64,000 nt of DNA from Picosynechococcus sp. PCC 7117 (GCF_001693275.1 NZ_CP016477.1:868001-932000), one strand, 5' to 3'; counted from the stretch's first letter, positions 1-10,343 are shown. A program made the numbers and translations. The notes: generated from the sequence alone by a model not told the origin.

Positions 1-1
1 G

Positions 2-478
2 GGAAATTTTCGCAGTAGTATGGCCGGGGTTGTTGCGGAGGATGAAATGGCCCGGCGCGGCACCATTGGGGTGGTGGCTCTGGACCAAAATGGTCGGGTT
101 GCAGCGGCCACATCTACGGGCGGGAAAGGTTTAGAGCGGATTGGTCGGGTGAGTGATTCGGCGATGCCTGCGGGAAATTACGCGACCCAGGTGGCTGGGG
201 TCAGTTGCACGGGCATTGGGGAAGACATTATTGACGAATGCCTTGCGGCGAAGGTGGTTATTCGGGTCACGGATGGTTTAAGTTTGCCAACCGCCATGGA
301 AAAATCAATCCAGGAAGCAACGGTAAATAAACGGGATCTGGGGGCGATCGCCTTGGATGCCGGGGGCAATATTGTCTGGGGAAAAACCAGCGAAGTGCTT
401 TTGGCGGCCTACCACGACGGTACTGCTGTGGGGGATACCCTGGAATGGCAACTGGAACCGGGGGTCGGCTCCCTTTAG
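2..478 (+). CDS. Isoaspartyl peptidase / L-asparaginase, 3' part (truncated by window edge)
   Basis: The reading frame is open from base 2, so the 5' end lies outside the window; 158 residues are visible. The product is the C-terminal half of a plant-type asparaginase / beta-aspartyl peptidase, an N-terminal-nucleophile hydrolase that removes isoaspartyl dipeptides and L-asparagine. Residues G-T-I-G-V-V-A-L-D mark the autocleavage point: the Thr becomes the N-terminal nucleophile of the beta subunit. The following A-T-S-T-G-G and the later G-D-T segment are typical of the family. The ATG at 20 is inside the protein, not a real start. A peptide-type ABC permease follows 13 bases downstream on the same strand, which suggests linked peptide turnover. 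Family call is firm; the substrate preference is not visible. Confidence 0.88.
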   Translation, partial: GNFRSSMAGVVAEDEMARRGTIGVVALDQNGRVAAATSTGGKGLERIGRVSDSAMPAGNYATQVAGVSCTGIGEDIIDECLAAKVVIRVTDGLSLPTAMEKSIQEATVNKRDLGAIALDAGGNIVWGKTSEVLLAAYHDGTAVGDTLEWQLEPGVGSL

Positions 479-491
479 GGAGTAAGGACGG

Positions 492-1445
492 ATGGTGCGC
501 ACCCTCCTGAAACGTTTGGCGATCGCCCTGGGGACATTGCTTGCCATTAGTTTTGTGATTTTCACGATTTTGGCCTTGGCACCAGGAGACCCCCTCAGTG
601 AATTTGCGAATAACCCAGCAATCACCGCCGAGGTGCGGGAAAATATTCGGCGATCACTGGGCCTGGATCGGCCCTTTTATCTTCGTTATGTCAAATGGCT
701 CTGGGCGCTGTGCCAGGGGAATTTGGGCTATTCTTTCACCAGTAAAAGTCCTGTGCTGGGTCTGATTTGGCAACGCCTGCCGACAACCCTCTGGGTGGTG
801 GGTCTTGCCTACGGTCTGAGTGTGGCGATCGCCTTACCCCTGGGGATTATCTCTGCCCTGCGCCGCAACTCTCTTTTGGATCAACTGGCCACCACCTTTG
901 CTTTCTTGGGGTATTCCCTACCGACTTTTTTTACGGGTTTGCTGGCGATCATTGTCTTTAGCGTGAAATTGCAGTGGCTCCCCTCGCTATACAACAGCAC
1001 CCTGGTGGTCAATGATTTCCAGAGTTTTTGGCAGCAGATCCAGCAATCGATCCTGCCAATCACCGTCCTCGCGTTGTACCAAACGGCGATTTTGACCCGG
1101 TTTGTGCGCAATGCGATCCTCGAAGAGCTGCCCCAGGATTATGTGCGGACGGCTTATGCCAAGGGCTTAGGGGAATTTGCTGTGCTCCGCAAACATATTT
1201 TGCGCAATGCTTTGATTCCCGTTGTCACCCTGATTGCCATTGACGTGCCGAGCATTGTGACGGGGGCCTTGGTGACAGAGCAAATTTTTCGGGTGCCAGG
1301 GATCGGCGCGCTACTCATTGAATCCATTAACCGCAACGATACACCTGTAATTATGGGGATTACGATTATCTATGCGGCCTTGGTGGTGATTTTTAATGCG
1401 ATCGCCGATCTAAGTTATCGTTTCCTCGACCCCCGCATTAAGTAA
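492..1445 (+). CDS. ABC transporter permease, DppB/OppB type (peptide or nickel)
   Basis: 317 residues. An integral inner-membrane permease of the dipeptide/oligopeptide importer class. The start lacks a cleavable signal and opens with a hydrophobic helix. Residues 20-80 carry the class-typical L-A-P-G-D-P segment and the L-G-L-D-R-P-F-Y-L-R-Y pattern. The EAA loop that contacts the ATPase is seen near residues 212-235 (D-Y-V-R-T-A-Y-A-K-G-L). About six membrane helices are present. AAGGA at 484-488 supports the ATG at 492. The gene lies 13 bases after the peptidase, so the two are likely co-transcribed. No partner permease, ATPase or binding protein is adjacent, which is common for cyanobacterial importers. 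The substrate is not determined. Confidence 0.88.
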   Translation: MVRTLLKRLAIALGTLLAISFVIFTILALAPGDPLSEFANNPAITAEVRENIRRSLGLDRPFYLRYVKWLWALCQGNLGYSFTSKSPVLGLIWQRLPTTLWVVGLAYGLSVAIALPLGIISALRRNSLLDQLATTFAFLGYSLPTFFTGLLAIIVFSVKLQWLPSLYNSTLVVNDFQSFWQQIQQSILPITVLALYQTAILTRFVRNAILEELPQDYVRTAYAKGLGEFAVLRKHILRNALIPVVTLIAIDVPSIVTGALVTEQIFRVPGIGALLIESINRNDTPVIMGITIIYAALVVIFNAIADLSYRFLDPRIK

Positions 1446-1446
1446 C

Positions 1447-1470
1447 AAAAAAATCCTCCCTTAAGGGAGG
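1447..1470 (-). terminator. Rho-independent terminator downstream of gyrA
   Basis: A perfect 16-base palindrome, CCTCCCTTAAGGGAGG at 1455-1470, is followed on the minus strand by seven T residues (A-run 1447-1453 on the plus strand). The orientation fits gyrA, which ends 141 bases upstream on the minus strand. A second short GC-rich hairpin (7-base arms at 1516-1522 and 1525-1531) lies between them without a T-run. The palindrome may also serve the converging permease gene. Confidence 0.7.
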
Positions 1471-1610
1471 TGTCGTAGGCGGAGGGTGTTATTCCTTGAG
1501 TTAACACTCCCCTGACCCCTCTCAAGAGGGGAAACAGTTGCCGGTGTGTTGGCAAGCTCCACAAAATTCTTTCCTCTAGGGAAGCTAGAGAAGTGTTACT
1601 AAAGGGGAGG

Positions 1611-4220
1611 TTATTCTTCCTCAGCTGTGACCTCCACCATGTCTAAATTGTCTTCCTCGGCGGCAATATCCACAGTTTCTAAACCGTCTTCTTCTGCTGG
1701 GGGCGGTACTAGGGCCACCGCCACAATCGCATCATCTCCATCCAGGCGCTGCACCCTGACCCCGGTGGCACTGCGGGATTGGAGCGAAATCGACTCCACA
1801 GCCTGACGGATCATAATGCCGCGCCCCGTGACGAGCATCAGTTCATCTTCGGGATTGACAATTCTCAGGGAAGCCAACCGATCTGCCTTAGATTTGAATT
1901 TAATCGCCCGGAGGCCGACCCCAGCGCGGTTTTGCAGGCGGAATCGTCCCACGGGCACCCGCTTGCCGAAGCCTTTTGTGGTTACGGCAATCACCCAAGG
2001 CCCCTGGTCAACATTTTCGGTGACTTCTTCGTTATCGTCTTCGTCTTCTGCTGTATCCGCAGCGGCGATCGCCGCCGTAATTTGAGACGACACAATATCC
2101 ATACTTACCAATTTGTCATCGTCGGATTTGAGTTTCATCGCCCGCACGCCTCTCGTAGAACGGCCCAAGGGACGTAACTGGTTATGGTCAGCCTGGAAGT
2201 GGATCGCCATCCCTTCACTACTGGCCACAATGATGCTGTCCTCCTGTCGCGCGAGGCGTACCCAACGGAGTTCATCGCCATCTTCGAGGGAAATGGCAAT
2301 TAGACCGTTCGAGCGAATTTTGGCAAAGGCAGACAGGGCGGTTTTTTTGATGTAGCCGTTCTGGGTGAGCATGACGAGGTATTCATCCTCGGTAAACTCA
2401 CTCACTGCCAGCATCGCTGTAATTTTTTCATCCTTCGGGATGGGGAGCAGTTGAATGGCTGGTAAACCTCTGGCCGTGCGGGAACTCTGGGGGATTTGGT
2501 AAGCGTTTAGAGAATAAACGACGCCGCGCTCCGTAAAGAACAGCACATGGTCGTGATCGCAGCAGGTGAGGAAGTGATCGACGCCATCGTCTTCCTTCAT
2601 TTTGGTGGCGGCTTTGCCGCGAGTGGCGCGGTTTTGGGCGTCAAAGGTGGCCACGGGCATGCGTTTGATATAGCCTTGTTCGGTGAGCAAAATAGCCGCT
2701 TGCTCATTGGCAATTAGGTCAATATCCTGGAGATCACCATCATCCAAGACCAATTCTGTGCGGCGATCGCTCTGGTGGATAGTCTTAATTTCGGTGAGCT
2801 CTGCTTCGATAATCGCGTAAACCCGTTCCCGACGCGCGAGAATATCTTCGAGATCCGTAATCTTCAGCAACAGATCCTGGTGTTCTGCTTCGATCTTGTC
2901 CGCTTCTAGGGCCGTGAGGCGACGCAATTGCATCTGTAAAATGGCATCGGCCTGGGCTTGGCTGAGGTTGTAGCCGTCCATCAACCCCTGACGGGCGATC
3001 GCCGTATCCGCTGCCTGACGAATTAAGTGAATCACCGCATCGAGATTATCGAGGGCAATGAGTAATCCCTGGAGAATGTGATCCCGTTCCTGGGCCTTGC
3101 GCAGTTCGTAGCGGGTGCGCCGGGTAATTACTTCCACCCGGAAATCCAGGAACACCTGGAGGAATTGCTTCAGATTGAGCAGTTGGGGTTCGCCGTTCAC
3201 CAGGGCCAGCATATTCGCGCCAAAGTTGGCCTGGAGGGGCGTGTGTTTATACAGATTATTTAAAACAACGCGGGGATAAGCATCACGCTTGAGTTCGATG
3301 ACAATCCGCATCCCTTGGCGATCGCTTTCATCGCGGATATCAGAGATGCCATCAATTTTCTTATCGTTGACCATATCGGCAATGCGTTCGATCAGCGCCG
3401 CCTTGTTGGTCTGGTAAGGCAGTTGGGTGACGATAATTGCTTCTTTTTCCCGACCATTTTGGCGGAGCGTTTCAATTTCAGCGACTCCCCGCATCGTGAT
3501 CGAACCCCGACCCGTCATGTAAGCATCTTTAATCCCCGAACGACCGAGAATCTGTGCCCCCGTTGGAAAATCAGGGGCCGGAATGAATTGCATTAATTCT
3601 TTGATCGTGATCTCAGGATTGTGGATCAGCGCTGTCACCCCATCAATAATTTCCCCAAGATTATGGGGCGGGATATTGGTCGCCATCCCCACCGCAATCC
3701 CCGAAGAACCATTCACCAAAAGCTGGGGAATCCGAGAAGGGAGAACAACGGGTTCCTGTTGGGAGCCATCAAAGTTATCCGCAAAGTCAACGGTTTCTGA
3801 TTCGATATCCCGCAGCAGGGCGTTGGTCGCCAAGGACTGGAGCCGACATTCGGTATAACGCATCGCCGCCGCTGGGTCGTTATCAATGGAGCCAAAATTA
3901 CCGTGGCCATTGATCAGCGGGTCTCGCATGGAGAAATCCTGAGCCATGCGCACCAGGGCATCATAGACCGCTGTATCCCCGTGGGGGTGATATTTACCGA
4001 GGACTTCCCCCACGACCCGGGCACATTTCCGGAAAGGGCGATCTGGGGTCAAACCCAATTCATACATCGCATACAAAATACGACGGTGTACGGGTTTTAA
4101 GCCATCCCGTGCATCGGGTAACGCCCGCCCCACAATCACACTCATGGCGTACTCTAGGTACGAGCGTGACATTTCATTGCTTAAATCGGTGGGAATAATG
4201 CGCTCCTGGGGGGAGGTCAT
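1611..4220 (-). CDS. gyrA: DNA gyrase subunit A
   Basis: 869 residues, full length. GyrA cuts and rejoins both DNA strands in the gyrase heterotetramer and introduces negative supercoils with GyrB. The N-terminal breakage-reunion domain has the catalytic tyrosine at residue 122 in A-A-M-R-Y-T-E, the same number as in E. coli. The quinolone pocket reads D82-T83-A84-V85-Y86-D87, with Thr where E. coli has Ser83. A coiled coil lies around residues 370-480, then a six-bladed C-terminal domain. The GyrA box is divergent (Q-N-R-A-T-R-G-K) compared with Q-R-R-G-G-K-G. An acidic tail ends the protein. ATG at 4220 is preceded by no strong ribosome site. gyrB is not in the window. Confidence 0.95.
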   Translation of the reverse strand: MTSPQERIIPTDLSNEMSRSYLEYAMSVIVGRALPDARDGLKPVHRRILYAMYELGLTPDRPFRKCARVVGEVLGKYHPHGDTAVYDALVRMAQDFSMRDPLINGHGNFGSIDNDPAAAMRYTECRLQSLATNALLRDIESETVDFADNFDGSQQEPVVLPSRIPQLLVNGSSGIAVGMATNIPPHNLGEIIDGVTALIHNPEITIKELMQFIPAPDFPTGAQILGRSGIKDAYMTGRGSITMRGVAEIETLRQNGREKEAIIVTQLPYQTNKAALIERIADMVNDKKIDGISDIRDESDRQGMRIVIELKRDAYPRVVLNNLYKHTPLQANFGANMLALVNGEPQLLNLKQFLQVFLDFRVEVITRRTRYELRKAQERDHILQGLLIALDNLDAVIHLIRQAADTAIARQGLMDGYNLSQAQADAILQMQLRRLTALEADKIEAEHQDLLLKITDLEDILARRERVYAIIEAELTEIKTIHQSDRRTELVLDDGDLQDIDLIANEQAAILLTEQGYIKRMPVATFDAQNRATRGKAATKMKEDDGVDHFLTCCDHDHVLFFTERGVVYSLNAYQIPQSSRTARGLPAIQLLPIPKDEKITAMLAVSEFTEDEYLVMLTQNGYIKKTALSAFAKIRSNGLIAISLEDGDELRWVRLARQEDSIIVASSEGMAIHFQADHNQLRPLGRSTRGVRAMKLKSDDDKLVSMDIVSSQITAAIAAADTAEDEDDNEEVTENVDQGPWVIAVTTKGFGKRVPVGRFRLQNRAGVGLRAIKFKSKADRLASLRIVNPEDELMLVTGRGIMIRQAVESISLQSRSATGVRVQRLDGDDAIVAVALVPPPAEEDGLETVDIAAEEDNLDMVEVTAEEE

Positions 4221-4379
4221 AGGATTTCGGCTCCGCTAGGTCAAAAAAGGTTAAAAACCAGAGAAAAAGACGTTAAGGAAGATTATTTTGCGTTTTTTAA
4301 CTGGATTTTTTCGGTCAAATAGACTCCTATTTTACCACAGTCTTTGGGGCATAAACTGGCTCAGGAAAAGGCTTTGGGC

Positions 4380-6575
4380 CTAGGGGAGATTGGGCGAAAG
4401 GCTGCTTAAACCCTGGCGGGGCGTCCATTGAATCGTGCCGTCGGTTTCGCTCCAGTAAACGATGCGGTTGGGCGCTAAAAAATGGCCCTGGGGAGAACCA
4501 ATGGCGATCGCCTTTTGGGGTTTGAGGGTCTGCCAGATTTTGAAATCGAGATCAGCGGCCTTTGCAATGAGAATGGCCGGATTCCACTGGGCGATAAAGT
4601 CGGCGTCGGCGGTTTGTTTACTGAGGAGATAAAAAGCTTGGCCCTGGAGACGAATTTCTAAAATATGCAAATCTTCCTGGAGGAGTTGCAAGCGGATCGG
4701 GCCGAGGCGTTTCGGTTCGAGGGGGCGGAGGATTGTAACCTTGTCGGTTGGAGATTGGGGGAGTGAAAAATACTGTTTGATGGGCAGTTCACCGGAAAAA
4801 TTAACGGTTTGGGCGGCGGGGTCGGGGGGCGTCAGGGAAAGCAAGCCATCAATTTGATTGAGGCCGCTGCGACGTAAAAAAGGTTCGAGGGTATATTCCC
4901 AAAATCCAGGGGAACCGACATTAATTACCAGGGTTTTACCGCCCGCTTGAGCGACAATTACAGGGGTTTGGCGATCGCCAAAAATCGTCACTTGAGTGGT
5001 ATTGAAATGGCGATAAACCAGCACTGTAACGAAAAGGATTAGTAAACCGCCGATAAGGGGCCTGGCCTGTTTTTGGGCCCAGGGAGAGCGCCAAATCAAC
5101 AGCATCACTCCATAGAAAACAAGCAGTTGCGGCAAAGGTAGCGCGGCGACACTCGCTTGGCTCCCAGGCAACGCCACAACCTGTTCCACGAGCCAAATCA
5201 TCCCCCGCAAAGGCCAACCCAGTCCATAGGCGATCGCCCCACCAAGTTCTGGGATGAATAGACCGACGGCACCGCTGACCATACCGCCCAAACTGACCAG
5301 GCCAATAATGGGCGATAGCACAATGCTGGTGGGGATCGAGTAGGTGGCGATCACATTAAATTTGTAGGCCAGTAAGGGTAATGTCCAAATACTGGCGGCA
5401 ATAGGAATGGCGATCGCCGTTGCCACCGTTGGGGGAAGAAAATCTAGCTTTTTTTGAAGCGGCTCTAGGGTCGTAAACAGGCCAAAGGTTGCCAAAAAAC
5501 TGAGTTGAAAGCCCAAGTCCCACAGCCATAGCGGTTTAATGAGGAGCAACACCGTTGCCGTCACTAGCAAAAGACCAATGGGCCTGACCTTGCGATCAAG
5601 CACTAGGGCCACTAAACCCCCCATCCCCATTAAGGCCGCCCGGAGAATCGAAGCCTGGAAACCCGTCAGCAGCACGTAACCGAGTAAAGTTCCTGCCGCG
5701 CCATAGAATTGTGTTTTCTCTTGTTGATCACGCAGGAGCCACAACACGACCCCCAACAACAGCGACACATGAAACCCAGACGCGGCAACGGTGTAGGCCA
5801 AGCCCGCTTTGACCCACAAATCATAAATTTCGGGGTCTAAATTGGTGGTCTGACGCCCCAACACCATAGAACTGAGCAAGCTAGCGGGTTTGTCTGGTAA
5901 AAATTCCCGATGGCTCCGTTGAATCCGTTGGCGCAGTATTTCTGTGAGCGACTCTTCTCGCCGAATTAATGCCGCTTCCCAAGCACTAAAACCCAGAAAA
6001 GTATTGTTTTGGCGTAGGTAATCCGGAAAACTGAAGGCAAATTTATTTTGAGGCGGTCGGGGTTTGTATAAACGCCCTGTCAACTGGAGGCGATCGCCAA
6101 GCTTAAATTGAGAAAAATCTCCGCTTAACGTGACATATAAATTTTCTTTTTGGGGAGCAACATTTTGCCCTAACTTTACATTTTGCACCCGAAACCAAAA
6201 CCGTTGTCTATCTGGTTCTTGTGTGGTGATGGAGCGGTAAATTTGCCCTTGGATTTCTACGGGACTTTGTAATAAACTGGGCTGACTTTGGGTGAGACTG
6301 TAGAGACCATTGGTCGCCGGACGGGGTAGACGCCCTTGACTATAAACTACAGCCAGCAGCATCACCAATCCCAGCATCGGCCAGAAGCGGCGCGGCACTT
6401 GCCAGAGATGACGGGGAAGAAAAATTGTTGCGAGGATTGTCCCCAAGGCGATCGCCCCAACCAATAACCCCCACTGCAGCAAAGAAGGTTGCGGGTTCAG
6501 TGGCCCCCAAAATCCCGTTAAACCAAGACCAATGAGATATCCAAGACAGAGGACGATACCACGCTGAAAAACCAT
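4380..6575 (-). CDS. comEC: ComEC/Rec2 DNA-uptake channel
   Basis: 731 residues from ATG 6575; a TTG at 6590 is an alternative start but neither has a clear ribosome site. ComEC forms the inner-membrane channel that brings single-stranded DNA into naturally competent cells. The order is N-terminal membrane helices, a DUF4131/OB-like soluble loop (around residues 100-210), the Competence membrane domain (V-A-A-S-G-F-H-V-S-L-L, then about eight helices), and a C-terminal beta-lactamase-like domain. In that last domain the expected T-H-x-D-x-D-H metal motif reads T-P-P-D-P-A-A (about 4811-4845), so the nuclease site seems lost. Natural transformation is well known in the PCC 7002 group. The family call is firm. 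Confidence 0.9.
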   Translation of the reverse strand: MVFQRGIVLCLGYLIGLGLTGFWGPLNPQPSLLQWGLLVGAIALGTILATIFLPRHLWQVPRRFWPMLGLVMLLAVVYSQGRLPRPATNGLYSLTQSQPSLLQSPVEIQGQIYRSITTQEPDRQRFWFRVQNVKLGQNVAPQKENLYVTLSGDFSQFKLGDRLQLTGRLYKPRPPQNKFAFSFPDYLRQNNTFLGFSAWEAALIRREESLTEILRQRIQRSHREFLPDKPASLLSSMVLGRQTTNLDPEIYDLWVKAGLAYTVAASGFHVSLLLGVVLWLLRDQQEKTQFYGAAGTLLGYVLLTGFQASILRAALMGMGGLVALVLDRKVRPIGLLLVTATVLLLIKPLWLWDLGFQLSFLATFGLFTTLEPLQKKLDFLPPTVATAIAIPIAASIWTLPLLAYKFNVIATYSIPTSIVLSPIIGLVSLGGMVSGAVGLFIPELGGAIAYGLGWPLRGMIWLVEQVVALPGSQASVAALPLPQLLVFYGVMLLIWRSPWAQKQARPLIGGLLILFVTVLVYRHFNTTQVTIFGDRQTPVIVAQAGGKTLVINVGSPGFWEYTLEPFLRRSGLNQIDGLLSLTPPDPAAQTVNFSGELPIKQYFSLPQSPTDKVTILRPLEPKRLGPIRLQLLQEDLHILEIRLQGQAFYLLSKQTADADFIAQWNPAILIAKAADLDFKIWQTLKPQKAIAIGSPQGHFLAPNRIVYWSETDGTIQWTPRQGLSSLSPNLP

Positions 6576-6923
6576 AGGCAAAGAAAGCAAAGGTACAAAA
6601 ACTTGCCCACAAGCTTAGCTCGACTTTATCCATGGGAATTAGTGAGGAAACAGTAGAAGGACTCAGAGTAGAAAATTTGTGTGAATCAATGACTATGCCG
6701 TTGAGCACCAAGAATGGGCCATCCTCTATATTGCCGTCGATTTTCGCGAGCCATCCCCAAATGAGCGTCATAAAAATCCGCATTGACATTGCTAAAGACC
6801 TCCAAGGCAGAACCCTATGCGCGTCATAGTGTTGTTTCCTTCACTCGTGACCAGGGTTGTCCGTTGACTCCCTAAAAAGGCGATCGTCAAGGTAGCCCAA
6901 AAATATCACTCCATTTTCATGGC
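6576..6923. other. Intergenic region between comEC and TA island; nothing recognised
   Basis: 348 bases without a recognisable gene. Short open frames cross it on both strands (65 codons on plus at 6632-6829; 149 codons on minus at 6340-6789, mostly antisense-frame to comEC), but neither resembles a known family or has a good ribosome site. A single near-HIP1 core (GGCGATCG) lies at about 6879. It is the boundary between the core comEC gene and AT-rich accessory DNA. Confidence 0.4.
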
Positions 6924-7190
6924 CTATGGGAAAAATCGATAAATCTCTTTCCGATGCAAGAAGCGGGTAAAAATCAATGTATTCTCCGAAAGTTCAATGC
7001 CAATGCGATAATCACCTAGCCGGATGCGATAAAAAGTCTGATAGCCTTGCATTTTTTTGAGATTATTAATTTCGTTTAATTGCCCGGCCTGTTTACACTG
7101 TAAAATAACTTCTTTGGCTTTTTGGCGAATTTTTTTATCTTTGATTTTTTTGAGATCTTTTTGAAAGCGAGATTCAAACAGTATTTCCAT
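6924..7190 (-). CDS. RelE/ParE-superfamily (YafQ-like) toxin
   Basis: 88 residues. Small basic mRNA-interferase-type toxin of a type II TA pair. It shows the family layout: an N-terminal strand (M-E-I-L-F-E-S-R-F), a Lys-rich helix pair (Q-K-D-L-K-K-I-K-D-K), then G-D-Y-R-I-G-I-E in the sheet, and a C-terminal F-L-H-R-K-E-I-Y segment where catalytic basic residues sit in RelE-type toxins. Its ATG overlaps the antitoxin stop by one base (TAATG), the usual translational coupling. Base composition is more AT-rich than the flanking core genes. RNase or gyrase target cannot be decided from sequence. Confidence 0.85.
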   Translation of the reverse strand: MEILFESRFQKDLKKIKDKKIRQKAKEVILQCKQAGQLNEINNLKKMQGYQTFYRIRLGDYRIGIELSENTLIFTRFLHRKEIYRFFP

Positions 7191-7393
7191 TATTCTTCAT
7201 CTAACAAAGTAAAGATCCCTTCTTCGCTCACAAAATCATTTTGTCTACCTTCAATGATTGCTTTTCCGAGTCCCACTTCTTCAAGAGCATCAAGGAGAAT
7301 TTCTCGAATAACTTCCTGACGATTTTGAATCAGATCAATCACAATTTCTGTTAATAGCTCTTTTGTTTTACTGTCATCAAGTTGGATTTGCAT
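7190..7393 (-). CDS. Antitoxin of the RelE-type pair
   Basis: 67 residues, acidic (many Asp/Glu, ends L-L-D-E-E). It precedes the RelE-like toxin and overlaps it by one base, so it is the cognate antitoxin by position. The N-terminus (M-Q-I-Q-L-D-D-S-K-T-K-E-L-L) followed by a long helix resembles small cyanobacterial antitoxins with an N-terminal dimerisation/DNA-binding part and an extended toxin-wrapping C-terminus. An interrupted palindrome one base upstream of its start codon (7394-7407) is a candidate autoregulation site. The family is not recognised precisely. Confidence 0.75.
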   Translation of the reverse strand: MQIQLDDSKTKELLTEIVIDLIQNRQEVIREILLDALEEVGLGKAIIEGRQNDFVSEEGIFTLLDEE

Positions 7394-7407
7394 TGTATTT
7401 TTATACA
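7394..7407. promoter_or_regulatory. Inverted repeat before the TA operon (putative operator)
   Basis: TGTAT-TTTT-ATACA, perfect 5-base arms with a 4-base spacer, touching the antitoxin start. TA operons are usually autorepressed at such palindromes. Its role here is inference. Confidence 0.4.
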
Positions 7408-7463
7408 GAAAATATATTAATTATCATAACTTATTTTTTACTTATCGCCTGTGTGGAGAACAG

Positions 7464-7673
7464 TTAACCCCACAAGTTCATCATTTTTCCATACCGAATA
7501 ATCACATCATCATCCATTAATTCAGTATCATCACTCGACACCGGAGGATTATAAAAATCGATATAAAGAACATCTGCTTCAGCGTCATAGAAGAGATACA
7601 AGAGACGCTTCTGCAAATCCTGTAGCAACGGTACAAACTTTAAATAACTAAGGCTTTCTTCCACTACGACCAT
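7464..7673 (-). CDS. DUF2283 family protein (putative antitoxin)
   Basis: 69 residues. The central Y-D-A-E-A-D-V-L-Y-I-D-F segment is the signature of DUF2283, a small family that often accompanies a short toxin-like partner. The rest (P-P-V-S-S-D-D-T-E-L-M-D-D-D-V-I-I-R-Y) follows the family pattern, but the usual C-terminal helix after this is missing: the protein ends soon after at N-L-W-G. It may be shortened. The preceding gene overlaps it by 10 bases. The antitoxin role is inferred from family and context. Confidence 0.75.
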   Translation of the reverse strand: MVVVEESLSYLKFVPLLQDLQKRLLYLFYDAEADVLYIDFYNPPVSSDDTELMDDDVIIRYGKMMNLWG

Positions 7674-7882
7674 ACTTCAATCCTTTGATTGAGTGAGTTA
7701 AGACGACGAGTCAGAAATGCAGTAATCATAAAACCATCATCTGGTCTTTTTTCTTTATAAATCACAACTAAAACCTTTCCTGCTTCCATTTCTCGAATGG
7801 CCATCAAAGCTCCATCATTACCAAAAATAATCTGATCATAATTGGCGATAACTAAGGTTCTTTTGAGACTTGTTCTTCCCAA
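7664..7882 (-). CDS. Putative toxin partner of DUF2283, apparently 5'-truncated
   Basis: 72 codons from a TTG at 7882; no ATG start precedes the conserved part. The segment G-K-V-L-V-V-I-Y-K-E, then D-D-G-F-M-I-T-A-F-L-T-R-R-L matches small cyanobacterial proteins encoded beside DUF2283 genes. Those proteins normally begin with an H-P-E-I-type helix that is absent here. The frame overlaps the 3' end of the abortive-infection gene by 31 bases and stays open farther upstream without a start codon. I infer that the 5' end was replaced when the abi gene became adjacent, leaving a damaged pair. Function as a toxin is inferred from context only. Confidence 0.55.
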   Translation of the reverse strand: MGRTSLKRTLVIANYDQIIFGNDGALMAIREMEAGKVLVVIYKEKRPDDGFMITAFLTRRLNSLNQRIEVWS

Positions 7883-8763
7883 GTCGAGATTAAAAATGCA
7901 GCCATTGAGCCAGCTAAATTAACCGCAAGCTCTGCATGCCGATTAGATGGTTTAATTGCTTTTTTTCCTATTCCATGAGCATCGCTTAATTGATTGCGTA
8001 ATGTTCCTAGTCCTTGAATTACTGAGTGGCAACCACTGAAGATTTGCTTGAAAGTATGTTCCTGATAATCTTGCGGCGCCATTTGAAGTTGTTTGGCAGT
8101 TTTCTTATAAAGTTGAGGTAACTCATCCTGATTATTGTAATCAACATTTGCTTCATCTAAAATATGCTTACAAACTGACTCAATTAATGTTCGAGCCATT
8201 GTAATTGCGGCATCTGGATCAGTATTGCGTCTTTCAAGAGCCTTTTCCCATGCAGCATGAATATTTTGGCCATCGAAACTAGTAAGAATAGTCGAGATAT
8301 TATTATCTAGTGGTTGAATTCCCATCAATAGTGGAAGCTGAATATTAAGTTGGCCAAGCTCTTTGTCTAAATCAACTTCCTTAATTGACCAATGAGTCCT
8401 ATCCATTTCATAATGTTTAGTGTCAATTTTAAGCTCAAATTTTTTTTCTAAGAGTTGAGAATGAGAGAGAAATTTATCAATATCAACGATTTTATATTCT
8501 ATTTTTACCATGCCCTGAAATTCAATGATATTTGTGATGTATCCAAATTTTGGATCTTGATTGCATCGAGATTCATAGGCAAAAATGCATGGCAATTTAC
8601 AAATAGAGTCAATCTCTTTTTTTCGAAACGAGCCATATTTTTGAGTGATCTCGCTGGTTGTGTATTCACGTATACATCGACTTAATTCGAGCTTAAATGG
8701 TGAACCATTCCAAGCAGATTTTTGAGAGGAAACTAGTAAATTATACAATTTTTTCTCTAACAA
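7852..8763 (-). CDS. Abortive-infection family protein (Abi C-terminal domain)
   Basis: 303 residues from a TTG at 8763; a stop codon directly precedes it in frame, so no longer start is possible. The C-terminal third (about 185-295) has the Abi_C pattern: A-R-T-L-I-E-S-V-C-K-H-I-L, then G-L-G-T-L-R-N-Q-L-S-D-A-H-G and H-A-E-L-A-V-N-L-A-G. The conserved R-N...D-A-H-G residues recall HEPN-type RNase folds, although that link is inference. The N-terminal two thirds are not recognised. Genes of this family occur in phage-defence settings. It heads an AT-rich minus-strand cluster with two TA-like pairs. Confidence 0.75.
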   Translation of the reverse strand: MLEKKLYNLLVSSQKSAWNGSPFKLELSRCIREYTTSEITQKYGSFRKKEIDSICKLPCIFAYESRCNQDPKFGYITNIIEFQGMVKIEYKIVDIDKFLSHSQLLEKKFELKIDTKHYEMDRTHWSIKEVDLDKELGQLNIQLPLLMGIQPLDNNISTILTSFDGQNIHAAWEKALERRNTDPDAAITMARTLIESVCKHILDEANVDYNNQDELPQLYKKTAKQLQMAPQDYQEHTFKQIFSGCHSVIQGLGTLRNQLSDAHGIGKKAIKPSNRHAELAVNLAGSMAAFLISTWEEQVSKEP

Positions 8764-8848
8764 TCAGAATGACTAAATATAAAAAGAGAAGAGTGGAATA
8801 ACAATTATGCTAACCACCCTTCTGAAAATATAAAGTACAGAAATTAAG

Positions 8849-10240
<1,392 letters not shown>

Positions 10241-10255
10241 TTAATCCTCTATTAA

Positions 10256-10343
10256 CAGCTTCCCTACGCTGGTATTACCCAGTCTCAGGTTCTAAGGGAC
10301 TATCTCAGTCTGATTCCTATGACAGACACCCCTAGCTATGGCA
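10256..10343 (-). promoter_or_regulatory. TPP riboswitch in the thiC leader
   Basis: On the minus strand the leader has the diagnostic blocks in order: GGGGTGTC, C-T-G-A-G-A, then C-C-C-T-T-A-G-A-A-C-C-T-G-A, TGGGTAATACCAGCGTAGGG-A-A. These match the conserved thiamine pyrophosphate aptamer. It ends about 22 bases before the thiC start. High TPP is expected to lower thiC expression. Mechanism (translation or termination) is not evident; no clear terminator with a T-run follows. Confidence 0.93.

Noticed and set aside
1779-2177. 132-codon frame antisense to gyrA
   Set aside because: Lies within the gyrA C-terminal domain; composition and lack of motifs fit a shadow.
6340-6789. 149-codon minus-strand frame partly overlapping comEC
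   Set aside because: More than half of it is an alternative frame of comEC; the free part resembles nothing I know.
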